A program made the translations under genes and the position numbers. From positions 1 to 8,683 of the forward strand of contig JAFLUQ010000101.1 of NCBI GenBank assembly GCA_022508735.1: a DNA stretch of 8,683 nt, written 5' to 3'. Numbering within the stretch: the stretch's first letter is position 1; each line of letters opens with the position of its first letter. The notes under the pieces were generated by a model. It did no database searches. It was not told the origin of the DNA and worked only from the letters and a program-made list of their open reading frames with translations. Source of the DNA: Oscillospiraceae bacterium (GTDB taxonomy: Bacteria; Bacillota; Clostridia; UMGS1883). Below, one piece after another: positions 1 through 6,825 of the stretch.

Positions 1-468
1 CACGGCAACAGCGGCGACGCCACGGGCTACGCCATGCGCGGCGGCAAGATATTTGTGCGCGGCAACGCCGGCTACCGCGCCGGCATACACATGAAGGCCT
101 ATAAGGACAAAGTGCCCACGCTGGTCATTGGCGGCAGGGTCGGCTCGTTTTTGGGCGAGTATCAGGCCGGCGGCTACATCGTGGTGCTTGGCATCGGCGA
201 GGACGGCCGCCTGCCCGTCAGCAACTTTTTGGCAACAGGCATGCACGGCGGCAAGATATTCCTTCGTAGTGACACACCTCCCGCCCAGCTCCCGGCCAGT
301 GTGCTGACACATGAGGCCTCGGCCGAGGACAAGGCGGAGATCGACGGTCTCGTGGCCGAATACTGCGCCGAGTTCGGCGGAGATAAGGACGCTATACTCT
401 CCGGCCGCTTCTACGTTGTTTACCCCGACACAGCCAATCCCTATAAGGAATTGTTTGTGGCGAACTAA
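1..468 (+). CDS. Glutamate synthase GXGXG-domain protein, 3' part (start lies before the window)
   Basis: The reading frame is open from base 1 and ends at TAA 466-468, giving the last 155 residues. The visible part carries the glycine-rich repeats of the GXGXG right-handed beta-helix found at the C-terminus of glutamate synthase large subunits (COG0070 family): HGNSGD at the window edge, MRGGKIFVRGNAG, then AGGYIVVLG and GMHGGKIFLR. In the holoenzyme this helix is a structural scaffold between the glutaminase and FMN/Fe-S synthase domains, which make glutamate from glutamine and 2-oxoglutarate. The tail after the helix (FYVVYPDTANPYKELF) resembles the stand-alone GXGXG polypeptides of Clostridia and archaea, where the synthase is split into separate genes. 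This suggests a separate subunit rather than the end of a 1500-residue GltB, but the missing 5' part is needed to decide. It ends just before a shared terminator. Confidence 0.85.
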   Translation, partial: HGNSGDATGYAMRGGKIFVRGNAGYRAGIHMKAYKDKVPTLVIGGRVGSFLGEYQAGGYIVVLGIGEDGRLPVSNFLATGMHGGKIFLRSDTPPAQLPASVLTHEASAEDKAEIDGLVAEYCAEFGGDKDAILSGRFYVVYPDTANPYKELFVAN

Positions 469-485
469 ATACTATATCCTATCCT

Positions 486-522
486 AAAACAGCAAGGACC
501 CCTTTGGGGTCCTTGCTGTTTT
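486..522. terminator. Bidirectional rho-independent terminator between convergent genes
   Basis: A perfect 17-bp inverted repeat occupies 486-502 and 506-522 with a 3-base TTT loop. AAAA at the left outer end and TTTT at the right provide a U-tract in either direction. It lies 17 bases after the glutamate synthase stop. Its right edge (521-522) overlaps the stop codon of the leftward hypothetical gene, whose TAA is the complement of 521-523. It can therefore end both convergent transcripts. Confidence 0.93.
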
Positions 523-904
523 ATTCATTCACTTTTTCATTTTCCAGCGCGCGGATCCGCTCGACCGGAAACACATCGTCTATCTTTTCTACGATAAACA
601 CCGACGGATTCAATTTTTCCTTCCCCACCAGCTCCAGATACTGCGGAACAATTTTTTCATCGATCACTATCTTTCCGCTCCCGGCCGGGTGGCGGTCGCC
701 TCCGTCCCTTTTCACGCCGGAGATCCAGTAATCCTCTCCGGTCTCGACATCGTAATAGTTGCCGAGGCCTCCGCAAAAGCGCCGGAAGGCCTTGTCATTG
801 AAATACAGGGTTTTCCCGCTTTTTGACACCTTTACCTTCCCTATCCACGCCGGGCCGTTATCACTGTATCCGCTTTTAAGCTCAATATATTTTATCTCGT
901 ACAT
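521..904 (-). CDS. Conserved protein of unknown function, 127 aa
   Basis: This is a small soluble protein with no signal peptide or membrane segment. It starts MYEIKYIELKSG and has a beta-rich middle with the segments KTLYFNDKAF (31-40), NYYDVETGEDYWISGVK (49-65) and AGSGKIVID (74-82), then an acidic/basic helix at the end. I recognise the pattern from a widespread family of short bacterial proteins without known function. My recollection is that automated pipelines sometimes label relatives '1-deoxy-D-xylulose-5-phosphate synthase'. Nothing here supports that: the protein is about a fifth of that enzyme's length and shows no thiamine-diphosphate motif. A longer frame opens at 961, but that start would overlap the pyrophosphatase gene and adds a cysteine-rich leader. 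The ATG at 904 has a GAGAGA motif (913-918, read leftward) 8 bases upstream and leaves a clean 34-base gap. It is the last gene of the leftward operon. Confidence 0.8.
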   Translation of the reverse strand: MYEIKYIELKSGYSDNGPAWIGKVKVSKSGKTLYFNDKAFRRFCGGLGNYYDVETGEDYWISGVKRDGGDRHPAGSGKIVIDEKIVPQYLELVGKEKLNPSVFIVEKIDDVFPVERIRALENEKVNE

Positions 905-938
905 TTTTGTTATCTCTCTCAAAAAACAGCAGCAGATT

Positions 939-1472
939 TTACTTTCCGAACTTTTCGTCATATCTTGCCATGCATGCCTCTATAATACGCTCGGCTTCAG
1001 CGCGGCCCATGACCTCCTTGACCGCTGTCTCCTTATTCTCAAGGAATTTGTACACCTCAAAAAAGTGAGAGATTTCCTTAAATATATGGTCAGGCAGCTC
1101 GCTGATGTCGTTATAGATAGAATATGTAGGGTCTTTAAAGGGCAGGGCGATGATCTTCTCGTCCACCATGCCGCCGTCTATCATCTTTATAACGCCGATG
1201 GGATAACACCGCACCAGAACGAGAGAATCAATTACCTCCTGACAGAGCACAAGCACGTCGAGAGGGTCATTATCTCCGGCATAGGTACGTGGAATGAAGC
1301 CATAGTTGGCGGGATAGTGAGTTGAGGTGTAGAGCACACGGTCAAGAATTATCATGCCGGTCTCCTTGTCAAGCTCATACTTATTCTTGCCGCCCTTTCC
1401 TATCTCGATAACGGCAAGGAAATCGTCTTTTTTTATTCTTTCGGGGGATACGCTGTGCCACACATTAAACAT
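939..1472 (-). CDS. ppa: Inorganic pyrophosphatase, family I (soluble)
   Basis: It hydrolyses pyrophosphate to two phosphates with Mg2+ in the cytoplasm, pulling nucleic acid, protein and activated-sugar synthesis forward. The 177-residue length is normal for bacterial family I enzymes. The active-site set known from the E. coli enzyme can be followed through the chain: E23, K29 and K31-Y32-E33 (GGKNKYE), R45, the YPANYGFIP segment at 53-61 with Y53 and Y57, the signature D67-N-D69-P-L-D72, D99 and D104 with K106, and Y140-K141. None is missing, so the protein should be active. The start at 1472 has GAGAGG at 1483-1488 (read leftward) 10 bases upstream. The gene begins only 6 bases after the methyltransferase stop, so it is co-transcribed, and it is followed by the small hypothetical gene. 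Confidence 0.97.
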   Translation of the reverse strand: MFNVWHSVSPERIKKDDFLAVIEIGKGGKNKYELDKETGMIILDRVLYTSTHYPANYGFIPRTYAGDNDPLDVLVLCQEVIDSLVLVRCYPIGVIKMIDGGMVDEKIIALPFKDPTYSIYNDISELPDHIFKEISHFFEVYKFLENKETAVKEVMGRAEAERIIEACMARYDEKFGK

Positions 1473-1478
1473 TGTCTA

Positions 1479-2738
1479 TCATCCTCTCAAATATTTAGGT
1501 ATATGGTTTTTCAGCCGACCGTCAAGCATTTTTCCCCAGCCGACACTATGGCCGTTCCACAGGGCGGCGGCCCAGCCCTTGCCCTCGCCGCAGGAAATGG
1601 TCTCTCCCCGGTAGAAGGCGTCCACCTCGGCATCACTCATCTCGGCGGTCAGGCGAAAATCTTCTTTTTTAAGCGCCATGCACAGGGCATGAGCAGGTTC
1701 AAAGCGGCCTTTTTTGCAGTCGCCTAAGTATAGCCCCGGTCTGAGCGCCTTTATTCCGCCCAAAGCACCCAGCTCCGACGGCGTAAGGTACAGCTTTTCG
1801 CCAAAGGCCGTGAAGCGGCCCTCAAGACGCACGTTGAGGCTCTCCGCCTCAAAAGCTTTGTACAATGAGGCGTCGGCGTCTTTACTTTCTGCCGAGCGGT
1901 CGAGCCTTGGCCCGTCAATGCGGCGGAATTTAGCGGCAAAATGGCCCTCTCCCTTGTGGGTGTGAGGCATGAGCCGCTTTTGACTTATCAGTTCAAAGTC
2001 AGGGTTTTCGGCAAGAAAGCCCTCGCACACGCCCTCGTTTTCCTCCCGCGAAAAGGTGCAGGTGGAGTAGACCAGCTCTCCCCCGCCCCGCAGCATTTTT
2101 GCGGCGGAGGCAAGTATATTCAGCTGCCGGGCGGCGCATGAGCGCACATGCTCCATACTCCACTCGCGGGCGGCAACCTCATCCCGGCGGAACATCCCCT
2201 CGCCGCTGCAAGGGGCGTCCACAAGAATTTTATCAAAATATGACTGGAACAGCTCTTCCATTTTTTCCGGCGGCATATTTGTCACCACCGCGTTTCTTGC
2301 TCCCATTCTCTCAAGGTTCTCCGCCAATATCGCGGCCCTTGACGGAACTATCTCATTGGAAACAAGCAGGCCTTTTCCCTTTAGCTTCGCCGCCAGTTGA
2401 GTACTCTTTCCGCCGGGAGCGGCGCACAGATCCAGCACCCTTTCTCCGGGAGAAACTCCCAACTCCTCAGCCGCTATCATTGCGGAAGGCTCCTGAGAAT
2501 AGAACAGCCCGGCTCTGGACTCTGGAGAGCGGCCCATGTGCCCGTCGTAGTAGTACCCCTCAGGGCACCACTCCACACCCTCGAGTGAATGAGTGAGAGA
2601 GAGCTCACCGGGCGCAAGCTTCAGCGTATTAACGCGGAGGCCGTGCAGAGGCTCCTTTTCGTATTCGACCATGAACGCCTCATACTCCTCGCCCAGTTCT
2701 GCCCGCATTCTGTCCCTAAAGGCCTCCGGCACCGTCAT
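1479..2738 (-). CDS. rsmF: RsmF-type 16S rRNA (cytosine-C5) methyltransferase, NOL1/NOP2/Sun family
   Basis: This SAM-dependent enzyme transfers methyl to C5 of cytosine in rRNA. An N-terminal RNA-binding part (about 1-95, with LRVNTLK at 34-40) leads to the Rossmann methyltransferase core. Motif I is VLDLCAAPGGKST at 101-113. Motif IV is VDAPCSGEGMF at 173-183, with C177 the usual release cysteine. Motif VI is YSTCTF at 224-229, with C227 the catalytic nucleophile. The C-terminal third follows the RsmF layout and ends in a PUA-like domain (about 365-419) with GWGKMLDGRLKNHIPKYLR. The length of 419 residues is slightly short for the family but all domains are present. RsmF of E. coli modifies C1407 of 16S rRNA; the exact target here is inferred. 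Its ATG overlaps the glycosidase stop by 4 bases (ATGA, 2735-2738), and no strong Shine-Dalgarno precedes it, so translational coupling is likely. Confidence 0.92.
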   Translation of the reverse strand: MTVPEAFRDRMRAELGEEYEAFMVEYEKEPLHGLRVNTLKLAPGELSLTHSLEGVEWCPEGYYYDGHMGRSPESRAGLFYSQEPSAMIAAEELGVSPGERVLDLCAAPGGKSTQLAAKLKGKGLLVSNEIVPSRAAILAENLERMGARNAVVTNMPPEKMEELFQSYFDKILVDAPCSGEGMFRRDEVAAREWSMEHVRSCAARQLNILASAAKMLRGGGELVYSTCTFSREENEGVCEGFLAENPDFELISQKRLMPHTHKGEGHFAAKFRRIDGPRLDRSAESKDADASLYKAFEAESLNVRLEGRFTAFGEKLYLTPSELGALGGIKALRPGLYLGDCKKGRFEPAHALCMALKKEDFRLTAEMSDAEVDAFYRGETISCGEGKGWAAALWNGHSVGWGKMLDGRLKNHIPKYLRG

Positions 2739-4837
2739 ATGGCGCCACCGAAGCCCTTCATCAAAGCGTCCATCTGCCTTTCAGACACCGGCACCACATG
2801 CCCGTGTCTTGGGTGGAAGCCTTCAAAGGCGTACGCTTCCTTATCTACCGGCTTAAAGCTCCTCAGATCGGTGCTCTCCGCCATGACGTAGTGGCCCGCA
2901 CCGTAGGCGTCGGCCATCATGTACCAGCGATCCGCGCTGAGGTCCTTGTAGACGCACACACCCTCCAGGCCAAGCCCGGGGTAGGCGTCGATATCGGCCT
3001 CGTCGCCATAGGGGCCGTCAGGTCGCTGGGCTGTGGTGAGCTTTATTGTAGCGTTGCTCTCGTCCTTATAGAACATATAGTAGGTTCCGTTTTTGAAATA
3101 TATATCGCCGTCGATGCCCTGCCCTCTGCGCGGGCGGAACAAGAGCCGCGGCTCACTGGTCAGGGTCTTGAAATCCTTGGTATAGGCGTACCACATATGT
3201 GTCTCGTGAGGAGAAATTTTCTCAGCCTTGGTATAAGAATTGGGCCTGTGCACGCGCACTGCGAAGTAGATCATGTACTCGCCGCGCTCCTCGTCATATA
3301 TGGCCTGCGGTGCCCAAATGCGGTCAGCCCCCATGGTGGTATGGAATTTATCGGCGATCTCGATCACGGTCTCATCGGTCCAGTGAATAAGGTCGGAGCT
3401 TCGCCATGTGATAAGTCCGCGGTTGCTGCTCCAGCCCTTGGTGGACTGCATATCGGTGGCTATCAAGTAGTAGTAGCCGTCTGCCCCGTGGATAACAAAG
3501 GGGTCGCGGAGGCAGAGCGTGCCCTTGGTCTGCCTGAGCACATATTTTCCGCCGTTGAGCGGAGTAAAGAAGCGGCCGTCACGGGTAAGGGCATAGTGCA
3601 GGCGCTCCTGATCCATATTGTTGCCGGTGAAGTAAACAAACAAATATCCTGCCGCTGTTTCCTCCGGAGCGACTGTAATGTCAAAATGCTTCTCCATCAC
3701 CGCATCGCCGCATTTAACGGTGGCCGTAAGGGCGGCCTTTGCCGCGCTCTGCTCTACTCCCGGGCGGGAGATCACGCCATATGAATTTATAGCGCCCTCT
3801 GCGCGCCAGCTTATGCTGCTTCCCTCGGGGCCTGTCTCCGGAAGCTCAAGGCTGTGTGTCAGCGCTGAGAGATCGTCACCAAGAGACAGATGTTCTGTAT
3901 CATAACGCACCCTTTCAAGCTCCGTAAACTGAGCGGCCACGGATACATCAAAGTTCTTTTCGTTTTTTACGCCGGTCAGGTAGGCCGTCAGTACCGCACG
4001 GGCATCCTCAGCGCCCACCGGTGGGCGGCAGACAACGCCGTTATCAAGCACAGCGTTTTTATTGTCGCTGCTCCAGAATATTTTTGCTCGGGTCTCAGGC
4101 ATACGCTCGGGCAGCTCTATATTTTCGGTCACACGGAGGGTATTTGGCAGCTCAAGGGTGCGTATCTCATTTTCCGCTATCTCCTCAAGCTTTGCATAAT
4201 ATCCCTTGTGTATCTCCCTGCCGCTGAGAATGCGGTCGTGAATGGTGATACGGCCCAAAACAGCATGAAGATATGGGTCGTGCTCATACTGAGACTTTCC
4301 GAAATAGAGCCTGTTAAGCCCCCGATAATCCGCCATTTTTATGTTCTCATCAAGAAGCGAAGCTCTAAGCCTGCCGTTTGCATACACGAAAACAGCTCCG
4401 TCCCGCATTTCAAAGACGAAGTGTACCCAGCCGTTCGCCATAGGAGTGTCTTTATCCATATCTACAATTATTTCTTCAGAAAAGTGGCCGATTTTACTGA
4501 GCGCCACCCGCTTCGCCGCAGGAGCGAAGAATATGTAGGCCTTAGTCCTGCCATTCTCAACGCGGCCAAAGTCAAAGCCGCGCTCCCAGTAGTTTCTGGG
4601 GTGAGCCTTCATCCATATTTCAAGGGTTATCTCATCCATTCCCTCAAGGCTTCCGGGCGGCAGCTCCAGATAGCCGTTATTACCGCCGAGCCTCACAGCT
4701 CCGCCGTAGATATCCTTGCTTTCGTTTGTTACATCGCCATAGGCGGTAAGGTCAGGGCCGCTTCCTTCGGCGTCACGGATAACAAGTTTTCCGCCGCCGA
4801 TGTCGGTCATGTCATCAAAGGTATACCTTGCCGTCAT
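2735..4837 (-). CDS. LamG + Ig-like + GH43-type glycoside hydrolase without signal peptide
   Basis: This 700-residue multidomain carbohydrate-active protein has three parts. Residues 1-215 resemble a LamG/concanavalin A-like jelly roll (GGAVRLGGNNGYLELP at 46-61, ITLEIWMKA at 70-78, DRILSGREI at 201-209). About 225-300 and 305-390 are two copies of an atrophied bacterial Ig-like domain, each with an LP motif, an I-W-S/R strand and a closing F-D-V/I-T/S-V strand. Residues 395-700 form a GH43-like five-bladed propeller. By analogy with GH43 enzymes the candidate catalytic residues are D445 (RDPF), D576 (GIDGD) and E625 (LEGV), with HPRHGH at 675-680. Arabinofuranosidase or xylosidase activity is plausible, but the substrate is not deducible. 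Relatives with these accessory domains are usually exported. This one has no hydrophobic leader, and the upstream frame reaches a stop at 4901-4903 without another ATG. A strong AAAGGAG precedes the start. It is first in the leftward operon. Confidence 0.87.
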   Translation of the reverse strand: MTARYTFDDMTDIGGGKLVIRDAEGSGPDLTAYGDVTNESKDIYGGAVRLGGNNGYLELPPGSLEGMDEITLEIWMKAHPRNYWERGFDFGRVENGRTKAYIFFAPAAKRVALSKIGHFSEEIIVDMDKDTPMANGWVHFVFEMRDGAVFVYANGRLRASLLDENIKMADYRGLNRLYFGKSQYEHDPYLHAVLGRITIHDRILSGREIHKGYYAKLEEIAENEIRTLELPNTLRVTENIELPERMPETRAKIFWSSDNKNAVLDNGVVCRPPVGAEDARAVLTAYLTGVKNEKNFDVSVAAQFTELERVRYDTEHLSLGDDLSALTHSLELPETGPEGSSISWRAEGAINSYGVISRPGVEQSAAKAALTATVKCGDAVMEKHFDITVAPEETAAGYLFVYFTGNNMDQERLHYALTRDGRFFTPLNGGKYVLRQTKGTLCLRDPFVIHGADGYYYLIATDMQSTKGWSSNRGLITWRSSDLIHWTDETVIEIADKFHTTMGADRIWAPQAIYDEERGEYMIYFAVRVHRPNSYTKAEKISPHETHMWYAYTKDFKTLTSEPRLLFRPRRGQGIDGDIYFKNGTYYMFYKDESNATIKLTTAQRPDGPYGDEADIDAYPGLGLEGVCVYKDLSADRWYMMADAYGAGHYVMAESTDLRSFKPVDKEAYAFEGFHPRHGHVVPVSERQMDALMKGFGGAI

Positions 4838-4844
4838 TGTTATG

Positions 4845-4851
4845 CTCCTTT
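4845..4851 (-). promoter_or_regulatory. Ribosome binding site of the GH43 gene
   Basis: Read leftward the bases are AAAGGAG, 7 bases before the ATG at 4837. This near-perfect anti-16S match fixes the translation start and so confirms that the protein has no signal peptide. Confidence 0.9.
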
Positions 4852-4875
4852 CCAGAACATTTTTGTTCAGTGTAT

Positions 4876-4904
4876 ATTTTACATGAATGAAAACCGTTTG
4901 TCAA
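4876..4904 (-). promoter_or_regulatory. Sigma-A promoter of the GH43-rsmF-ppa operon
   Basis: Read leftward, a perfect -35 box TTGACA (4899-4904) is followed by a 17-base spacer and a -10 box TAAAAT (4876-4881, 5 of 6 consensus bases). Transcription should start near 4869, giving a leader of about 30 bases before the ATG at 4837. No other good promoter is evident upstream of the downstream genes, which are nearly abutting, so this one probably drives all four. Confidence 0.82.
4888..4903. promoter_or_regulatory. Candidate operator: imperfect LacI/cre-like palindrome
   Basis: The 16-base segment TGAAAACCGTTTGTCA is an imperfect palindrome (12 of 16 positions symmetric) with a central CG, the general look of LacI/GalR-family and CcpA operators. 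It overlaps the -35 box and spacer of the GH43 promoter, where a bound repressor would block RNA polymerase. It does not match the 14-base cre consensus well, so a local sugar-responsive LacI-type regulator is as likely as CcpA. No regulator gene lies in the window. Confidence 0.35.
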
Positions 4905-4941
4905 TAATTCTTGAACAAATATTAAATTAAAAATATTCCGA

Positions 4942-4970
4942 TTGACTTTGCACACGCTTTTTGATAAAAT
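4942..4970 (+). promoter_or_regulatory. Sigma-A promoter of the ftsH operon
   Basis: TTGACT (4942-4947, 5 of 6 consensus) is followed by a 17-base spacer and TAAAAT (4965-4970, 5 of 6). Transcription should begin near 4977, about 28 bases before the ftsH ATG. The AT-rich stretch at 4918-4935 just upstream could act as an UP element. It is arranged back to back with the GH43 promoter; the two -35 boxes are 37 bases apart. Confidence 0.82.
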
Positions 4971-4989
4971 ATAAAACGAAATTCCGAGG

Positions 4990-4996
4990 AAAGGAG
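4990..4996 (+). promoter_or_regulatory. Ribosome binding site of ftsH
   Basis: AAAGGAG stands 8 bases before the ATG at 5005, a strong match that supports this start. Confidence 0.9.
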
Positions 4997-5004
4997 TCTT
5001 ACAC

Positions 5005-6813
5005 ATGAACACAAACGGCAAAAAACCTAAAAAGCCGCTTATTTTTTATTACCTCATTGCGGCGGCGGTACTTCTGCTGCTCAATCTGACAATAGTCCCC
5101 CAGTATATGGGGCGGCAGTTCAAGGAAGTGGACTACGGCACCTTCCTGAGCATGGTAGACGGCGGCAGCGTGAAGCAGGCCGTCGTTGAAAACAACACCG
5201 TCCGCTTCATTGCCGAGGACGAGAATGGTAATAACATAAATTATAAGGCAAACATCGTGAGCAACTCCGACCTTTCTAACAGACTATACGAGGCGGGCGT
5301 GCGCTACGGCCAGGATGTACCCGAGGAAATGAACCCCATGCTGGCGCTGCTCTTGTCGTGGATACTTCCGCTGGCGGTGCTGCTCATAGTCGGCCGCATG
5401 ATAAGCCGGCGCATGGGCGGCATGAACACCATGAGCTTCGGCAAGTCCGGCGCAAAGATATACGCTGAGGACCAAACCGGTAAAACCTTCGCCGACGTGG
5501 CGGGCGAGGACGAAGCCAAGGACGCTCTGCGTGAGATAGTTGACTTCCTCCACGACCCGAAAAAATATGCCGAGATCGGCGCCTCCCTACCCAAGGGAGC
5601 GCTGCTGGTGGGCCCTCCCGGAACCGGTAAGACCCTGCTTGCCAAGGCAGTCGCAGGCGAGGCCAAGGTGCCCTTCTTCTCAATTTCCGGTTCGGAATTT
5701 GTGGAAATGTTCGTGGGCATGGGTGCTGCCAAGGTTCGCGACCTGTTCAAGCAGGCCGGCGAAAAGGCCCCCTGCATAGTTTTCATTGACGAGATAGACA
5801 CCATCGGCAAGAAGCGCGGAGGAGGCTTCGAGGGCGGCAACGACGAACGCGAGCAGACCCTTAACCAGCTGCTGACGGAGATGGACGGCTTTGACGGCAA
5901 TAAGGGCGTTGTAATACTCGCCGCCACAAACCGCCCCGAGTCCCTCGATAAGGCCCTGCTCAGGCCCGGCCGCTTTGACCGCCGCATTCCCGTAGAGCTG
6001 CCCGATCTGGCAGGTCGCGAGGCAATATTAAAGGTACACGCCAAAAATGTCATGCTTTCCGATTCCGTAGACTTCAACTCCATAGCCCGCGCCACCCAGG
6101 GCGCAAGCGGTGCCGAGCTGGCTAACATTGTCAACGAGGCGGCGCTTCGGGCTGTCAGAATGGGCCGCAGCAGCGTGTGTCAGGAGGACCTCGAAGAGAG
6201 CGTAGAGGTGGTTATCGCCGGTTATCAGCGCAAGAACGCCTCAATATCTCAGCATGAGCGGGAGATCGTAGCCTATCACGAGATCGGGCATGCCCTTGTG
6301 GCGGCGCGGCAATCGAATTCCGCTCCGGTGCATAAGATAACGATCATACCCCGCACCTCCGGAGCACTTGGCTACACCATGCAGCTCGACGAGGATGAGC
6401 GCTTCTTAATGAGCAAGGACGAAGCCTTCAACAAAATAGCTACCTTTACCGGCGGGCGCGCGGCAGAGGAGCTGATATTCGGCTCTATCACCACAGGCGC
6501 GGCCAACGACATAGAGCAGGCCACCCGTCTGGCCCGGGGCATGGTGACGCGCTACGGCATGAGCGAGAGCTTCGACATGACAGCCCTCGAGACCGTCACG
6601 AACCAGTATCTTGGCGGCGACACAACGCTGATGTGCAGCCCCGAAACTGCCGCAAAGGTGGACGCCGAGGTTGTTTCTCTGATAAAAAAGGCCCACGAGA
6701 AGGCCATCGGCATTCTTAAGGCCGATATGGATAAGCTCCACGAGCTGGCCGGTTATCTGCTGGAAAAGGAGACGATCACCGGTGAGGAGTTTATGAAAAT
6801 TCTTAACGAATGA
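5005..6813 (+). CDS. ftsH: FtsH-family ATP-dependent zinc metalloprotease
   Basis: This is a membrane-anchored hexameric AAA protease that extracts and degrades misfolded or regulatory membrane and cytosolic proteins. The order is a basic N-terminus, TM1 about 12-32, an extracytoplasmic domain about 33-110, TM2 about 112-131, the AAA ATPase, then the M41 protease. Walker A is GPPGTGKT 203-210. The pore loop is FVGMG (236-240) within SEFVEMFVGMGA. Walker B is IVFIDEID 258-265. The second region of homology runs 307-327 with GRFDRR. Zinc ligands are H425 and H429 with E426 catalytic in H-E-I-G-H (most family members have HEAGH), and D502 in TGAANDIEQAT as third ligand. At 602 residues it lacks the long tail of some FtsH proteins. 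The HEIGH form matches, from memory, a second FtsH type common in Clostridia, so it may be a paralogue rather than the main FtsH. It leads an operon with the S26B-like gene. Confidence 0.96.
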   Translation: MNTNGKKPKKPLIFYYLIAAAVLLLLNLTIVPQYMGRQFKEVDYGTFLSMVDGGSVKQAVVENNTVRFIAEDENGNNINYKANIVSNSDLSNRLYEAGVRYGQDVPEEMNPMLALLLSWILPLAVLLIVGRMISRRMGGMNTMSFGKSGAKIYAEDQTGKTFADVAGEDEAKDALREIVDFLHDPKKYAEIGASLPKGALLVGPPGTGKTLLAKAVAGEAKVPFFSISGSEFVEMFVGMGAAKVRDLFKQAGEKAPCIVFIDEIDTIGKKRGGGFEGGNDEREQTLNQLLTEMDGFDGNKGVVILAATNRPESLDKALLRPGRFDRRIPVELPDLAGREAILKVHAKNVMLSDSVDFNSIARATQGASGAELANIVNEAALRAVRMGRSSVCQEDLEESVEVVIAGYQRKNASISQHEREIVAYHEIGHALVAARQSNSAPVHKITIIPRTSGALGYTMQLDEDERFLMSKDEAFNKIATFTGGRAAEELIFGSITTGAANDIEQATRLARGMVTRYGMSESFDMTALETVTNQYLGGDTTLMCSPETAAKVDAEVVSLIKKAHEKAIGILKADMDKLHELAGYLLEKETITGEEFMKILNE

Positions 6814-6817
6814 GGAG
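6812..6817 (+). promoter_or_regulatory. Ribosome binding site that decides the S26-like gene's start
   Basis: GAGGAG overlaps the ftsH stop codon (TGA 6811-6813) and stands 8 bases before ATG 6826. A GTG in the same frame at 6817 overlaps this motif and has no site of its own, so ATG 6826 is the better start. The overlap ties its translation to that of ftsH. Confidence 0.8.
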
Positions 6818-6825
6818 TGAGGGCT

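Noticed and set aside
905..961. An upstream start for the small hypothetical gene, adding 19 residues
   Set aside because: It would overlap ppa by 23 bases and add a cysteine-rich leader. The ATG at 904 has better spacing to a purine-rich site.
759..1325. A 188-codon open frame on the + strand over the ppa gene
   Set aside because: It is antisense to an intact pyrophosphatase and crosses the ppa/hypothetical gap; no motif is seen.
2798..3784. A 328-codon open frame on the + strand opposite the GH43 propeller
   Set aside because: It lies wholly antisense to conserved catalytic segments, with no recognisable motif and no promoter or binding site.
4888..4903. Calling the promoter palindrome a true CcpA cre site
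   Set aside because: It deviates from the 14-base cre consensus at the centre and right half, so only a general LacI-type operator is proposed.
3890..4930. A 346-codon open frame on the + strand inside the glycosidase gene
   Set aside because: It is antisense to a gene with clear domain structure. Its translation shows no family motif and has mixed, low-complexity composition, and it lacks a ribosome binding site. It is an effect of codon bias.
4815..5021. A 68-codon open frame on the - strand covering the divergent promoters
   Set aside because: It would run through both promoters and ribosome binding sites. It has no binding site of its own, and its composition reflects AT-rich noncoding DNA.
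5304..6134. A 276-codon serine-rich open frame on the - strand inside ftsH
   Set aside because: The serine/arginine/proline-rich composition is typical of antisense translation of a GC-rich gene. ftsH here carries all its catalytic motifs.
6817..6825. A GTG start three codons earlier for the S26-like gene
   Set aside because: The GTG overlaps the GAGGAG motif that serves ATG 6826 and has no site of its own.
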